The translations under genes were made by a program, and so were the position numbers. The notes under the pieces are model-generated. The model had not been told where the DNA came from. It ran no database searches and saw only the letters and a list, made by a program, of their open reading frames with translations. Shown here piece by piece: positions 41,508 through 53,160 of a stretch of 64,000 nt of DNA (the stretch's first letter is position 1; every line of letters starts with the position of its first letter). The DNA is from Helianthus annuus (taxonomy: Eukaryota > Streptophyta > Magnoliopsida > Asterales > Asteraceae): contig NC_035437.2 of assembly GCF_002127325.2 (NCBI RefSeq), forward strand, positions 164,463,145-164,527,144, read 5' to 3'.

Positions 41508-43290
41508 AATATTAATTTATTAAGAACACAGTCGATAATATCCGTTACAACAAGTGTATTTTCTTAACTAAAAAGCTAGTGATAAAACTAATTAATTACA
41601 ACCGACTAAGATCATGAAGATAGTCATTTCTATGAGTTTTTTTTTTTTTTTTTTTCTAAAATAGTGTTGGTGGAAAAAGTATTTACTATTTTATCGACTG
41701 TGGTGTAACCGGTGCAAATGTCTTTGATTTTGTCTTTCCTCTTAAATGAGTACAGTAATTAGTTCTTAAACTTTGTTTTCTTGCTGGATGAATTGAAGTA
41801 TTTTGTTTTTAGTGCAAATTATAAATTTCATTTCAACAAATGTGAACGACGTTGTATGTTACATTTATGAGTCGACTGCAAATGCACACATGCTAAAACA
41901 TGGAGTGCAAAATTTCAAAGTCAATAGTCTTACCCTAAAAAATAGCATCATCCTAATATTTATACGTGTATATATGTGTGTGTGTTTTTTTTCTAATTTT
42001 GCCTACATATCATGTATACTGTTTAATTTTAAGTATTGAATTTGAAAACTATCACCTTTCCCAGTCATCACATGCAACCTTCCTAGTATTGAATTTGAAA
42101 ACCATCACCTTAATTTCCCAGTCATCACATGCAACCTTCCTCCCTTAATTATATTATAATTTATAACATATTATCTTATATAGACTTTGGAGACCTAAAA
42201 GTTGACTTTCTAAATTCAACTCTTGTCCTTTTCTCCTTCCTATGTTTTGTTTTTTTTTTCTATTTTTTTTTCTGTTTAATACTCTATTTGTTTGAAGAGT
42301 CTGGGCCCTTTAAGGTTTCATAAAGGGACATTTTTGTCTTCTAAAAGTATACAAGTCTAAGAATTTAAGGATGGTTTGATTACACGTTTTAAGATGATAA
42401 TAATATAATCTTGGTTGCATATATTTAAGGACACGGTTAAGTTAATAATCCAGAAAAAATTTAAAAGTACACGCACGTATGCAATTTTAATCTTGAATAA
42501 ATATGAGGAAGTGATTTAATTTCTGTAACAAGCTAACAAAAATAATGATAAAAAGTTCGTTGTTATCATTGTTTTTTGGTATGTATTTTCTAATCTTTCA
42601 ATGTTTATGTTATCCCCTCACACGTATATATAGCATGTGAACATGAATATTATATAATTAGGGAGAAGAAGTTTGATGCTATTCAAATCACTTGCTGGAG
42701 ATTATGTGGACACGGGATAGAGTTTGTTATAAGTTCTAAAACAAGAGGAAGTAATAAAGTATTTACGTCCTTTTTAGAGCACTCAGGACATGAACTTTTG
42801 TTATTTTTAAAACGCAACAAGATTACATAACCCTGGTGAATCATGTTAGCATGCGCATCATTTGCAATCCATCTTAGGTGTCAATCGGCGCAGCGGAACC
42901 AACACACATGTACAAATGATATAAACACGATACAAAAAATAATAAATAGGACATAAGAATTTTGTGTGGTTCGACCTCAGTAGGGGACCTACGTCCATAG
43001 GCTGCAATGTCACCCCCTAGATCGCAACGAAAGGGAAAGACGAGGTGTGACGAATATGGTAACGTAGCTACTGTTTACGAGAAATTCAAATCAACCATTC
43101 ATATACCAATCATTCCCAAGTGTTACTTGTCTAATTACTATTACATCAGTTTGTTAAATCGATTTTAACGAAACAAAAACATGTTGAAAATTTTTGAGGT
43201 CCCTAGATAGGGTTTTCTTTTCGGTATTGATTTTCTATCTATGATTTCTAGTAGGTCTTTCACCACTTTTTCCTTATCAAACACTTACTC
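41508..43290. other. Non-coding, no gene
   Basis: AT-rich. Short frames at 41803-42323 look random. Near 42965-43010 GTGTGGTTCGACCTC ... CTACGTCC resembles a motif often seen in Copia LTRs, but no LTR ends are present. Confidence 0.5.
42032..42142. repeat. 53-bp tandem duplication
   Basis: Copies at 42032-42084 and 42085-42142 share AGTATTGAATTTGAAAAC and CCAGTCATCACATGCAACC, differing by a 5-bp insertion and few substitutions. Confidence 0.85.
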
Positions 43291-43355
43291 TAAGACCATT
43301 GCCACTGTAAAGTATTTAGCTACATTTGGCTTATGTGGATTTAACATTTAAGAGG

Positions 43356-43360
43356 GAGTG
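43356..43360. other. Target-site duplication, left (GAGTG)
   Basis: GAGTG precedes the left LTR and is repeated at 54729-54733 after the right LTR. Confidence 0.9.
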
Positions 43361-43987
43361 TGTAGGTCCCTCTCGGAGGATCGAGAACAAACCTAAACCT
43401 TGTTATACTAACCCACTAGCGAGTGCGGAATCCAAGCTAGCGAGCAAACCGGGATAATGCAAGAACAAACACAAGAACACACAAGACTCAACGATTAACA
43501 CCACTTGTATTAATGCGTAGAAAGTTTCCGGTTACAAGCACAATGTTTACAATCTGTTTGCAAACTCTCAAAGTGTGTGTATGTGTGTTTCGGACAGAAT
43601 GCTCTCAACTCTCAAAGTTTCTGTCTGTGTGCATCTATCTTTCATACTACACTGCATGGGTATATATATACCCAGCCCATGATGTCTGGTCGAAGGATCC
43701 GATAGATGGTCCGAAGGATCATCTATCGAGTACATTTCATTCGAAGGATGAGCAAGGACCTCGAAGGATGATCCTTCGAGGTCTACCATTCGAAGCATAT
43801 CTTTCGATCACCTCGAAGGATCAACAGTATCCTTCGAGGCTATCCTTCGATACAGACAAACATATTACAAGTTATTGGCCAAGTCAAACTAGGAGGATAG
43901 TTGACTTGGTCAACTTACAGACTAACTTAGGACATCGTTTACATACAGACCGATTACAGACAAAGTACAGACACAAGTGCACCAACA
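43361..43987 (-). repeat. 3' LTR of Copia element 1
   Basis: 627 bp on the left because the element is on the minus strand. It starts TGTAGGTCCC and ends GCACCAACA in plus-strand view. It carries repeated CGAAGGATC / GATCCTTCG motifs, some forming a near-perfect inverted repeat (43751-43780), and a TATATATATA stretch near 43662 that could be the promoter. Confidence 0.93.
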
Positions 43988-43998
43988 AACTCCCCCTT
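43988..43998 (-). other. Polypurine tract of Copia element 1
   Basis: In sense orientation AAGGGGGAGTT next to the 3' LTR. Similar tracts recur at 44190-44198, 44210-44217 and 45800-45806, so the tract is present in multiple copies, as described for Sireviruses. Confidence 0.85.
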
Positions 43999-45876
43999 GG
44001 CTGTAGCTTTGTCTTTATCTTCTATAGTTGTAGACTCGTCTCGAACTTCGACGGTCTTTGGTCTTCGAGTTACCAAAACTCTGATGTCCTTTCAAGTCTT
44101 CAATGTCGGAGGATCTTCAAAGTCTTCACGTCTTGAAAGCAGAGAGTGTATCAACAAACTACCCGTATCATGTAGGAAGTGTGTTGACAAACTCCCCCTT
44201 AACATAAGCTCCCCCTTGAGTTATGCTCGTGAAAAAACTTTATCTTTATGAAGTGAGATCCTTGTGGTGTTGATGATGGTCAGCGGCTACTCGATCATTT
44301 TCATCCTTTGAGTGCCTTCACGTCGTGTCTTCATTCCAGAGCTTGTCATCGACCATGTTCTCCTAGCCTTCAGAATCTGCACATGCAAGAAATCTAAACG
44401 CGTAATGAGAACAACTGCTTGGAATAGTTAACATAAACAAATGACACACTGATGACCATGTCACTATCAAACACCATCCGACAGTTTGAAAGTTTAATAA
44501 ATTTATCAATTTTAAATTCTAACTTTCAAAATCTGCAAATTTTGACCGTTTATGAAGATTTAGTCAGTTCGGTTTTCGTCAGGTTTCAGGTAACGAAGAC
44601 TCGAGCTCCAACATCGTACGATCGAAAATAAAGTAGAAATAAAATCTTTTTGGCTTTTATAAAGTTTATATTAAAACACGCCTAAAATCTTTTTGGTATT
44701 TTTGAAATTAAAAGACTACAATTTAAAATCCTTTGAGTGTTATCAAACGACATCACCGCTAATGTCGTGCTGATATGCACCAAACGACGAAACTGTTTAA
44801 AAGAAAACAATAAAAGTTAAGCAGTAAATAAATATTTACATACATTCTTTTTGCGAGTTTCGAGGGTAAGAGAATCATATCAGTGTACGGTCATGCCAAA
44901 ACACTCTTGTTGTTCAGTTAGTTAACATTAAGATAAGCATCCTATAACAATCATCGGTATTGTTGTCCACTTAAGCTCAACTTATCAGATGTAATCATGA
45001 CGAGGGGATACGTTAAGGTATGATTTATACTTACCGACCGGTGTTCATCCACATCACGACACATTCCCGTATCAAGGTATGCACGAGAGTTCATCTTACC
45101 GGTGAGTATACCGATTATCATCTGTTTAACCGTATAAGCTGTGAGATACTCACTTATTTTGATTTGAAAACAAGCCCTATGTGATATAATCACTTATTGA
45201 AGAGGAGCTTGATTTTCAATATGCATGAGGGCACAGGTGCAAGTCCGTGAACAGGTCAGTACTTCCGTACAGCAGAGAGACGAACTTGACACCCGGATAA
45301 ATGTGATATTTTATCACTTATTAGATTTGGACATGTAATTGTTTATCACTTATTGAGGTCGAATGCAGTATGTAATATGTACACGTATGTATAGTATCAT
45401 GGAAGATCTAGACTTGCGTTCCCGTTATTTTTCGGTAAAGGATACAACCATGATACCCAGATGATAAGCAGCATAAAGACCGAATATCTCAGAACCTCGG
45501 CAATCTATCAAACGAAATTTCGGTACTAAGACCATATGCCAATGAATGGTTCCCACCTGGTCGTCAGTCGATTAAGATTTATATCACCCTGCACACTTTA
45601 AAATGATTGTGAGCCTACCGATACATCTTATATAGAGCTGCTTATCATTTTTCATTTAAGGTTTAAAGAGGTTTGGATAGACCACTGATGTACTATCATT
45701 TTCTCTTTTGCTCGCCAGGAAACTCATTTTTGATTTTCTATTGTTTTTGTGTTTTTGAAATTTTTCGATGTTTTTGGATTTTCAGATTTTTGGATTTACT
45801 CCCCCTAAAATCAATAAACTAAGATAAATTTAAAAACACACAAAGATATTTACAAAAATGATTTTCCGATGTTGGT
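43999..45876 (-). other. Long 3' noncoding region of Copia element 1
   Basis: About 1.9 kb between pol and the 3' LTR with no long frame (no env-like ORF). Several blocks match the same region of Copia element 2: GGGATACGTTAAGGTA and ATCAAGGTATGCAC (45004-45125), GGCAATCTATCAA plus TTTATATCACC (45498-45590), and GATGTACTATCATTT plus TTTTTGATTTTCTATT (45686-45742). Conservation of noncoding blocks between diverged elements suggests a function in the RNA or DNA. Confidence 0.7.
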
Positions 45877-48800
45877 TTACTCTTGCTTGACCTTAATGCC
45901 GTTTACCAATAATAAAAAGTCAAATCTTGATTTGTCAAATGCTTTGGTAAATAAGTCGGCACGTTGGTCATCGGTGTGGACCTTAACAACATCGATTAGC
46001 CTTTTCTCAAAGCAATCACGTATGAAGTGATATTTGATTTCGATGTGTTTGGTCTTTGAGTGCTGCACAGGATTTCTAGTGATATCTAAAGCAGCAGAAT
46101 TATCAACGTAAATAGGAGTAGTTAGGAATTCAAAACCGTAGTCCCGCATTTGTTGTTGGATCCAAAGAACTTGGGAGCAACAACTTGAGGCAGCAATGTA
46201 TTCAGCTTCGCATGTTGATGTAGCGACACACGTCTGCTTCTTGCACTGCCATGTGACTAGGCGATTTCCTAAAAACTGACATCCAGCCGTTGTGGATTTG
46301 CCGTCGATTTTGCATCCGCCAAAATCAGAATCACTGAAAGCTACCAGTTCAAAGTTATTATCCCTAGGGTACCACAGACCGGTGTCAGGGTACGCCTTCA
46401 AATAACGAAAAATCCTTTTGACAGCAGCAAGATGTGAGGCCTTCGGGTTAACTTGATATCTGGCAAGCAGGCACGTTGGGTACATTATGTCTGGCCTTGA
46501 TGCTGTGAGGTACATAAGAGATCCGATCATAGCACGATAGTTTGAAGGGCTAACAGCTTCTCCCTTCAAGTCTGGAGTAATTCCGTGATTAGTTGGCAAT
46601 GGGGTACCAATGGGCGTTGCATCTGACATCTGGAACCGGCTCAAGATGTCACCAACATATTTAGTCTGATGGATGAATATCCCAGACTCTGTTTGTTGTA
46701 CTTGTAGGCCCAAGAAAAAGGTCATTTCTCCCATAGCACTCATCTCGAATTTCTCCTGCATAATGCGCTCGAATTCCCTACACAAAACATCATTAGTAGA
46801 ACCAAAAATAATGTCATCAACGTATACCTGTACCAGAAGAAGATCTCCATCTTGTTCTTTGATGAAAAGAGTACAGTCGATAAGACCTCTTCGAAAACCG
46901 TTCTCCAGCAGATAGTGAGATAAGGTTGCATACCAAGCTCGCGGTGCTTGATGTAGACCATAGAGAGCTTTGTTGAGCAACCAAACCCGATCGGGATGGA
47001 TAGGATCTTCAAAACCTGGAGGCTGTTCGACGTACACCTCTTCTTCAACCACACCATGTAAGAATGCACTTTTCACGTCCATCTGATAAACCTTGAATCC
47101 TTTGAAAGATGCATAGGCTAGAAAGATTCGAATTGCTTCGAGACGTGCCACTGGTGCATACACTTCGTTGTAGTCAATCCCTTCAATCTGACGAAAACCT
47201 TGAACGACTAAACGAGCTTTGTTTCGGATAACAACTCCACGGTCATCCTTTTTGCATTTGAAAACCCAACGGGTACCAATCTTCTTGTATCCAGCAGGTT
47301 TCTCTACTAGTTTCCAGACACCCAGCTTCTGGAATTGTTGCAGTTCTTCCTGCATTGCTTCAACCCAAGCGTTATCTTTCAAGGCTTCTTTCCACGTTCT
47401 TGGTTCTTCCTGTGAGACATAACACGCGAAGGACCAGTCATTTTGTTGCCCGGATTCTCGAATAGCTGCATACAAGCCTGCATTGTTGTTGTTTCGCAAC
47501 ATGTTTCTTGTTTGAACGCCACTTTGCACATTTCCAATGATGTTTTGTTGAGGATGGGTATTATGAATCCTTGTTTCTGGATTATCTGGAACTGGAACAT
47601 TTATACCCAGGTTGTTGAGGTTAAGATCAACAACCAATTCAAGGCCCGGAATTGACGAGGAGGATGATGCAGTAGCCTCAGCTGTTCTATGGGCATCCAC
47701 TGGAGGAGTACCCTCTGAAGTACCATGAACTGCTGTTGTAGGAGCTTCCTGATCTGCATCTAGAAATTCATCATCCTCTGAAGGTTCGTTCAATTCGTTT
47801 GCATCATGAAAATCCTCATTGTTGAGAGTATTGTTGTTCACCGAAGAAGATGGTTCTTGATTCACAAGAATTGGACGAACCACCGGTGAAACTGTTGCAT
47901 TGTCACTCTCGAAAAACATCCTAGCCGCAGCATTTTCTTCAACGGCTTCAACATTGATCGAATTGAAGAAGTCATCATACTCAAACATCCAAGGTTGACC
48001 CGAATTTTTGACTGGCAAGGTGTGCCTTTGGACTCTGACCTCAGACCATTCCTCGACCCTTTTAGTCTCTAGATTCCAGACTCGTAAGTTAGGGGTGGCA
48101 TACCCAAGAAAGTATCCATCAATTGCTCTTGCCCCAAACTTTCCATTAGGATCGATGATGGTGCAAGGAGCTCCAAACGGTTCGAGATAAGACAAATCTG
48201 GTTTCCGTTTTTGAAGAAGCTCAAAGCAGGTCTTGTTGTGCCTTTTGACTGTAAGGACTCTGTTCAATGTGTAACATGCAGAGGCCACAGCTTCAGACCA
48301 GAATGGAATGGGTAGCTGCGACTCTACCAACATTGTCCTAGCAGTCTCGATCAATGTGCGGTTCTTACGTTCAGCGACACCATTCTGTTGAGGAGTATAA
48401 GCTGCACTAAACTCATGAAGAATACCCTTTGAAGTGCAGAACTCCGTCATGGAATGATTTTTAAATTCAGTACCATTGTCGCTACGTATCCGCCTAACCT
48501 TCAACTTATACAAATTCTCAATCTGAATGATCAAGTTTTTGATAATACCAAAAGTTTCACTCTTGTGTGCCATGAACGCGACCCAAGAAAATCTCGAATA
48601 ATCATCAGTAACCACGAGGCAGTATTGATCACCCCGAATACTCTTGTGCTTGACAGGACCGAACAAATCCATGTGCAAGCGTTCAAGAGGAACTGCCACC
48701 GTGTTGATCTTCTTTGTAGGGTGCTTCTTCTTCGTTTGCTTTCCTTTCTGGCACGAAACACAGACGTCTTGAAGACGGAAATTTTTGAGGGGAACACCAT

Positions 48801-49317
48801 TCACCAATTCATTTGAAACCAAATGATTCATTTTTCGTAAGTGAATGTGACCCATTCGTCTGTGCCAAGAGATAGTGTCTTTTTCTGTGGCTTTGGAAAC
48901 GAAACAAGTTGCTTGTGCAGACGTAGTAATAGCCTGGCTCATGTCAAGAACGTACAAATCATTTATTCTTGGAGCCGACAAGAGAATCCATTCTTTTGGA
49001 ATTTTGAAGCCGGGTTTCAGCACATAACATCCATTAGCATCAAAGTGTACTGAGAACTGCTTGTCACAGATTTGAGAAACACTAAGAAGATTGTGATCAA
49101 GTTGTTGCACAAAATTGATCTTGTCAAAGCTGACAATCCCGTTAGATATCATTCCTTCACCCGTTATATATCCACCTTTATCTCCAGCAAAAGCAACATA
49201 ACCTCCTCTAATAGATTTAACGTCGTAGAGAAGCTTCATGTCGCCTGTCATGTGCCTGGATGCCCCACTATCAACAATCCAATGACTACTGATAGTTCCT
49301 CCTGAAGCACCCTGCAC
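45877..49317 (-). CDS. Pol polyprotein, Ty1/Copia Sirevirus-type (element 1)
   Basis: 1146 codons from a GTG that is only where the open frame is conventionally begun; the frame is open back to a TGA shortly upstream and is the same frame as gag. The aspartic protease has DSGAS at 16-20. The integrase zinc region uses H152, H157, C186 and C189, and the catalytic triad is D217, D280 and E316 (35 residues between the last two). Reverse transcriptase covers about 650-890 with YVDD at 832-835. RNase H has SDSDFGG near 995 and CEAEYIA near 1036. Every catalytic residue expected is there. How it is translated is open: two in-frame stops (TAA, TGA) separate it from gag, and an acceptor-like TGTGCAG sits exactly at the start of the conserved part. 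Confidence 0.93.
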   Translation of the reverse strand: MQGASGGTISSHWIVDSGASRHMTGDMKLLYDVKSIRGGYVAFAGDKGGYITGEGMISNGIVSFDKINFVQQLDHNLLSVSQICDKQFSVHFDANGCYVLKPGFKIPKEWILLSAPRINDLYVLDMSQAITTSAQATCFVSKATEKDTISWHRRMGHIHLRKMNHLVSNELVNGVPLKNFRLQDVCVSCQKGKQTKKKHPTKKINTVAVPLERLHMDLFGPVKHKSIRGDQYCLVVTDDYSRFSWVAFMAHKSETFGIIKNLIIQIENLYKLKVRRIRSDNGTEFKNHSMTEFCTSKGILHEFSAAYTPQQNGVAERKNRTLIETARTMLVESQLPIPFWSEAVASACYTLNRVLTVKRHNKTCFELLQKRKPDLSYLEPFGAPCTIIDPNGKFGARAIDGYFLGYATPNLRVWNLETKRVEEWSEVRVQRHTLPVKNSGQPWMFEYDDFFNSINVEAVEENAAARMFFESDNATVSPVVRPILVNQEPSSSVNNNTLNNEDFHDANELNEPSEDDEFLDADQEAPTTAVHGTSEGTPPVDAHRTAEATASSSSSIPGLELVVDLNLNNLGINVPVPDNPETRIHNTHPQQNIIGNVQSGVQTRNMLRNNNNAGLYAAIRESGQQNDWSFACYVSQEEPRTWKEALKDNAWVEAMQEELQQFQKLGVWKLVEKPAGYKKIGTRWVFKCKKDDRGVVIRNKARLVVQGFRQIEGIDYNEVYAPVARLEAIRIFLAYASFKGFKVYQMDVKSAFLHGVVEEEVYVEQPPGFEDPIHPDRVWLLNKALYGLHQAPRAWYATLSHYLLENGFRRGLIDCTLFIKEQDGDLLLVQVYVDDIIFGSTNDVLCREFERIMQEKFEMSAMGEMTFFLGLQVQQTESGIFIHQTKYVGDILSRFQMSDATPIGTPLPTNHGITPDLKGEAVSPSNYRAMIGSLMYLTASRPDIMYPTCLLARYQVNPKASHLAAVKRIFRYLKAYPDTGLWYPRDNNFELVAFSDSDFGGCKIDGKSTTAGCQFLGNRLVTWQCKKQTCVATSTCEAEYIAASSCCSQVLWIQQQMRDYGFEFLTTPIYVDNSAALDITRNPVQHSKTKHIEIKYHFIRDCFEKRLIDVVKVHTDDQRADLFTKAFDKSRFDFLLLVNGIKVKQE

Positions 49318-49332
49318 ATAAACTCAAATGAA

Positions 49333-52300
49333 TTAGTTGGAGATGGGGACCCAAGCCATTGTGGTCTTGGGTCTTCCATTTTCATCAATGACAATAACTT
49401 CTTGTCTTTGATGGTTGGTGAATTGTGATGGTCCCCCTGATTCAACAACCGTTTTTGGTTTCCAAGTCTGTTTGGTTTCACCAGTGTTTTTCTTTAAAAT
49501 TTTAACTTCTTGATGATTTGAAGTTTTAGAATTGTCTGGTTTTACAACAACAGATTGTTTTTGAACCGCATCGGTTTTAATCGCTTTTTCTATCCTTTTG
49601 ACCTGTTGACGTTTCTGTTTCTTTTCCCTTTCTTTTACAAGGTGGGGATCTTGTTTTGTGGAAACAGTTGGCTTACGGTCAGTTTTGCCACGGGGATCAT
49701 CAACCTTTCCTTTTTGTTTATGAAGATATGGACAATTACGAATAATATGTCCAATGGTTCCACACTCAAAACATGATCTTCGTTCTACAAACCCCGAAGT
49801 ATCATGTGATCGCTTAGCCGATGATGTTGAACTTTGTGAACCCGAGGTACTAGGTTTTGAACTACTTGGTTCATTTCTTTTCTCGACAATAGATTTCTTG
49901 ACAAAATCTAAGTTAGATTGATTTTCAAACCTTTCAATTTTGTCTGTTCCCGTCGATTTCACAAAGTTAACATTTTTCTTCTTCTTTTGATTCGGCTTCT
50001 TGTCAGCTTGAGCCGGTGTTTTACCTTTGGGTTTGGTGTGATTTTGCTGCTTTGGCACTGTAGGTAATTTCTTGTTGCCAAATTGTTTTCGAATCTCAGC
50101 CTTTGGAATAGGAGGACACTGTGTAACTGTAACACGTGGTCCTGTCTTTCCCAAAAACTTACTTGTCGAATTTTCAAAGACTTTGCAGATTAAGGATTGA
50201 TTAACATTCTTAATGGGAAAATCTTTGTCTGAGTAAATTTTATCATCACCAACTAGAGTGTACAGCAAATTCACACTCTCCAGCTCTTCTGCAGATGAGG
50301 ACTCAGTTGCAACAGTCTTAGCGGTTTGTACAGGGGGATCACATAAAATGTGATTCTCAAGAGGTATGTCCTCATTTTTGACTACCGCATCAGACTTTGC
50401 TGGGACAGTATCATCAGATTCATCATCAGACGAATCAGCATCCTCAATCACAACTGGAGGATCTTGATTCTGTTCAGCACTCACAAATGTATCTGCTGAC
50501 ACATCTGAATCTGAGGATACTTCCTTTTGGTATCCGAGTCCTGCAGCAAACTCTTTAACATCTAGAGGCACAGAAGGTTCAAAGAATACCCTGTCCTCTT
50601 CATCAGGCATGGCATCATAATTATGTCTCACTGGTGGTGGACACTTCTTGTAGCCTATGCATGTGACATCTCTCTTTTCCTTCTGAACATCAATGATGTG
50701 ATCTAACACATAGCTAGAGCTCAAATAACTGTCTAGCTTGAGTTGGATCGCATCACTTTCGGTTTTCACACAAGCCATTTCTTTTTGCATAATCTCAAGG
50801 CGAGATATATACAAATTAATATCAGTTTGTTTTCTTGAAACCATTTTAGTCAGTTCAGTTTTATCTTTCTTTAATGTTTCAATTACTGACTTAAATTCTT
50901 TTTCATGGTTTTCATAAAACATATTGGCTTCTGTGCATTTGGAAAGGTCCACAGTCAATTTCTGATTGTGGAGGAAAGTCATATCATACTTTTCTTGCAA
51001 AGCGTCATGCTTACTTTGCAAGTTACTCAAATTCTCATTCACAGTAGTATGTTTGTCTTGCAAGTCAAACAAACTAGCTTGTAAAGCATCATGTTTGCCT
51101 TGCAACTCAGACATACTTTTCTCCGTTTCAGCACATCTAGCATGCAGCCTAGCACATTCATCACAATTAACAGCAGTGGGTTCATCGACACATACCTGAC
51201 TTGATGAACCGTCGACATTAGCCATAAAGGCTGAATGGAGAGAAGACGAAGTATAAGCAGCTTGATCCACCAGAATAGATCTTCTTTGAGTTTCTGCTGC
51301 AGCTTCCTCCAAGAGTTCATCAATATCTGCATCGATTGCTGCATTCGATGTCTCACCCACATGATCATCACCAGAATTGGATGATTCTTCATCAACACTT
51401 CTGCTGTACCCAGAAGAGTCTTCATCTTCAGACGATTCACCACCACTTGCAGAAGATTCTCCACCACTGGTGTGAACTAGCTCCTTCACAATCTGAGCAA
51501 AACATGCTGTTCCATCGGGAGCATCACCACCCAACTGGATTGACCAGTCACAACCTTCATCCACCTGAACCGCAAGTGCCCGGTTGGTTTGGTTGTTGAC
51601 GGGTACCAATGTACGATCATTGTTTCTGTTCTGCTGGTTGCCTTGGTTTCTGAAGGGGTTTTGATTCCCGTGCTGGGCTGGCTTTGTGCACTCCCTTTTA
51701 AAGTGACCCCGTTCACCACAGTTGAAGCACTTAACAGCTTGTTTATCGAACCCATACTTGGTGTCTCGCTTACTTTCCAAGCTGGTTCTGCCAGTACTTT
51801 CCATCCAATCCTTTGCTCTTCTCACAGCACTCGCAAAGGCCCACTTGATGTCCATCAAGTCCATCTCCTCTTTATCAATCTGCCTATAATCTTCTTGTGT
51901 CAGATTAATGTTGCCAATCTGACCTTCTATCAACCCACAGTACGCGCTCACTACAGTGTTAAGCAGCTCCATGTGTTCCTTAGCTACTTCTACACTGATT
52001 TTAGAGAAGCTTGACGTGTCGAGCTGCACTGTACTTGACTTTGATTGTTGACCAGCAGATGATGTTCCTCCATAACATGCACGTTGTTGTTGTTGAGCAG
52101 GAGGAGGTGGAGGTGGTTGGATTGGATTTCCATACATGTCTGTGGTGGGAGGTGGCTTAACAGGAACTTGTATTGGGTTGCCAAAACAATCTGTGCTTGT
52201 GACAAACGCTGTCTGAAGTGGAGCATGTGGACCGGTTCTTGCAGACGAAGAATTGGAAGTTCCACAGTACATTTCTGGATTCTGTGGCAATGGAACTCTC

Positions 52301-53160
52301 TTCGCCTTCAATGTTTCCTCCTGATCCTTGTTTTCCAAAAGTTGCACGAATTCGTTGATATTAGTGGTTCTCAACACTCCGTTGTACTTCAGGATCTCCA
52401 AGAAACTACTCCATTGAGGAGGCAAAGCATCAGCAAACTTCTTCACAACTTCAGCTTGAGTTGTCACTACACTATAATTATCCAATTCCGTAAGCAGATG
52501 ATAAAATCGGCTTGTCATATCTCCCAAGGACTCCTTATCCATACAAGTGAAACCTTCGAATTCTTTCTTGAGAAGATCATGACGCATTTGACGTGTTGCT
52601 GCATTTCCCACTCCTCTGTTTTTCAATCCATCCCACAACTTCTTTGTTGTCTTGAAACTGACAAACTGATGGTAGATATCCTTGCTCAACGCCTGAGTGA
52701 GAATGGCGTATGCCTTCTTTTCCAGATCATAGGTTTTCTTTTTATCTTCTGGAAGATCAGCAAACGTAGCAGAATCTGAAGCAGCAACCTCTATGGCTTG
52801 ATCGAAATCTGTGGTGAAACGTATCCACAGTTCCGTATTTTGACCAAGAACATATGTTTTAAACCTCTCAACCCATCCTGGATATTCATTCAAATGCATC
52901 AACTTTGGAGGTCGATTCAAACTTCCTGTTTCACTTTCGCTTAGTAGAATACTTTGAATGCTCGGAGTTTGATTCGATACCAAAGCCCATTGATTTCCCT
53001 GAGAAGATGTCGATACCGGCGACTCGGCCCATAAAGGAGATGACCTTGTATTCGTGTATTTTCCATCGTCTGGAGCCGATGTACCCCACCATGAGGGAGT
53101 GACATTTGATCTTGTATATTCACCATTATCTGGAGCAGGATTCCACCAACTCGGATTCAT
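49333..53160 (-). CDS. Extended Gag, Ty1/Copia Sirevirus-type (element 1)
   Basis: 1275 aa from ATG at 53160 (MNPSWWNPAPD). N-terminal WW-containing repeats (PSWWNPAPDNGEY, PSWWGTSAPDDGKY) precede the Copia-type Gag core at about 80-300 (LHEYPGW-like LNEYPGWVERF, KKLWDGLKNR, DMTSRFYHLLTEL). A first CCHC knuckle (CFNCGERGHFKREC) is at about 477-490. A Ser/Glu/Asp-rich stretch (about 570-640) and a long coiled-coil follow (about 680-840, with heptad LQGKHDALQASLFDLQDKH). The tail is Lys-rich with a second CCHC knuckle (CFECGTIGHIIRNC, about 1128-1141). It ends WVPISN. Ordinary Copia Gag is 300-400 aa, so this is a large extension as in Sireviruses. It should form the particle and bind RNA; the function of the coiled-coil is unknown. 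Confidence 0.92.
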   Translation of the reverse strand: MNPSWWNPAPDNGEYTRSNVTPSWWGTSAPDDGKYTNTRSSPLWAESPVSTSSQGNQWALVSNQTPSIQSILLSESETGSLNRPPKLMHLNEYPGWVERFKTYVLGQNTELWIRFTTDFDQAIEVAASDSATFADLPEDKKKTYDLEKKAYAILTQALSKDIYHQFVSFKTTKKLWDGLKNRGVGNAATRQMRHDLLKKEFEGFTCMDKESLGDMTSRFYHLLTELDNYSVVTTQAEVVKKFADALPPQWSSFLEILKYNGVLRTTNINEFVQLLENKDQEETLKAKRVPLPQNPEMYCGTSNSSSARTGPHAPLQTAFVTSTDCFGNPIQVPVKPPPTTDMYGNPIQPPPPPPAQQQQRACYGGTSSAGQQSKSSTVQLDTSSFSKISVEVAKEHMELLNTVVSAYCGLIEGQIGNINLTQEDYRQIDKEEMDLMDIKWAFASAVRRAKDWMESTGRTSLESKRDTKYGFDKQAVKCFNCGERGHFKRECTKPAQHGNQNPFRNQGNQQNRNNDRTLVPVNNQTNRALAVQVDEGCDWSIQLGGDAPDGTACFAQIVKELVHTSGGESSASGGESSEDEDSSGYSRSVDEESSNSGDDHVGETSNAAIDADIDELLEEAAAETQRRSILVDQAAYTSSSLHSAFMANVDGSSSQVCVDEPTAVNCDECARLHARCAETEKSMSELQGKHDALQASLFDLQDKHTTVNENLSNLQSKHDALQEKYDMTFLHNQKLTVDLSKCTEANMFYENHEKEFKSVIETLKKDKTELTKMVSRKQTDINLYISRLEIMQKEMACVKTESDAIQLKLDSYLSSSYVLDHIIDVQKEKRDVTCIGYKKCPPPVRHNYDAMPDEEDRVFFEPSVPLDVKEFAAGLGYQKEVSSDSDVSADTFVSAEQNQDPPVVIEDADSSDDESDDTVPAKSDAVVKNEDIPLENHILCDPPVQTAKTVATESSSAEELESVNLLYTLVGDDKIYSDKDFPIKNVNQSLICKVFENSTSKFLGKTGPRVTVTQCPPIPKAEIRKQFGNKKLPTVPKQQNHTKPKGKTPAQADKKPNQKKKKNVNFVKSTGTDKIERFENQSNLDFVKKSIVEKRNEPSSSKPSTSGSQSSTSSAKRSHDTSGFVERRSCFECGTIGHIIRNCPYLHKQKGKVDDPRGKTDRKPTVSTKQDPHLVKEREKKQKRQQVKRIEKAIKTDAVQKQSVVVKPDNSKTSNHQEVKILKKNTGETKQTWKPKTVVESGGPSQFTNHQRQEVIVIDENGRPKTTMAWVPISN

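Noticed and set aside
42890..43060. Copia LTR remnant
   Set aside because: The GTGGTTCGACCTC...CTACGTCC motif is suggestive, but no TG/CA ends, PBS or partner copy could be found.
43513..44136. 207-codon plus-strand frame
   Set aside because: Lies in the Copia LTR, antisense to the element, and is duplicated at 54254; an artefact of LTR composition.
43999..45876. env-like third ORF of a Sirevirus
   Set aside because: Stops are frequent in all sense frames; the longest frame (44951-45193) is 80 codons with no transmembrane or coiled-coil pattern.
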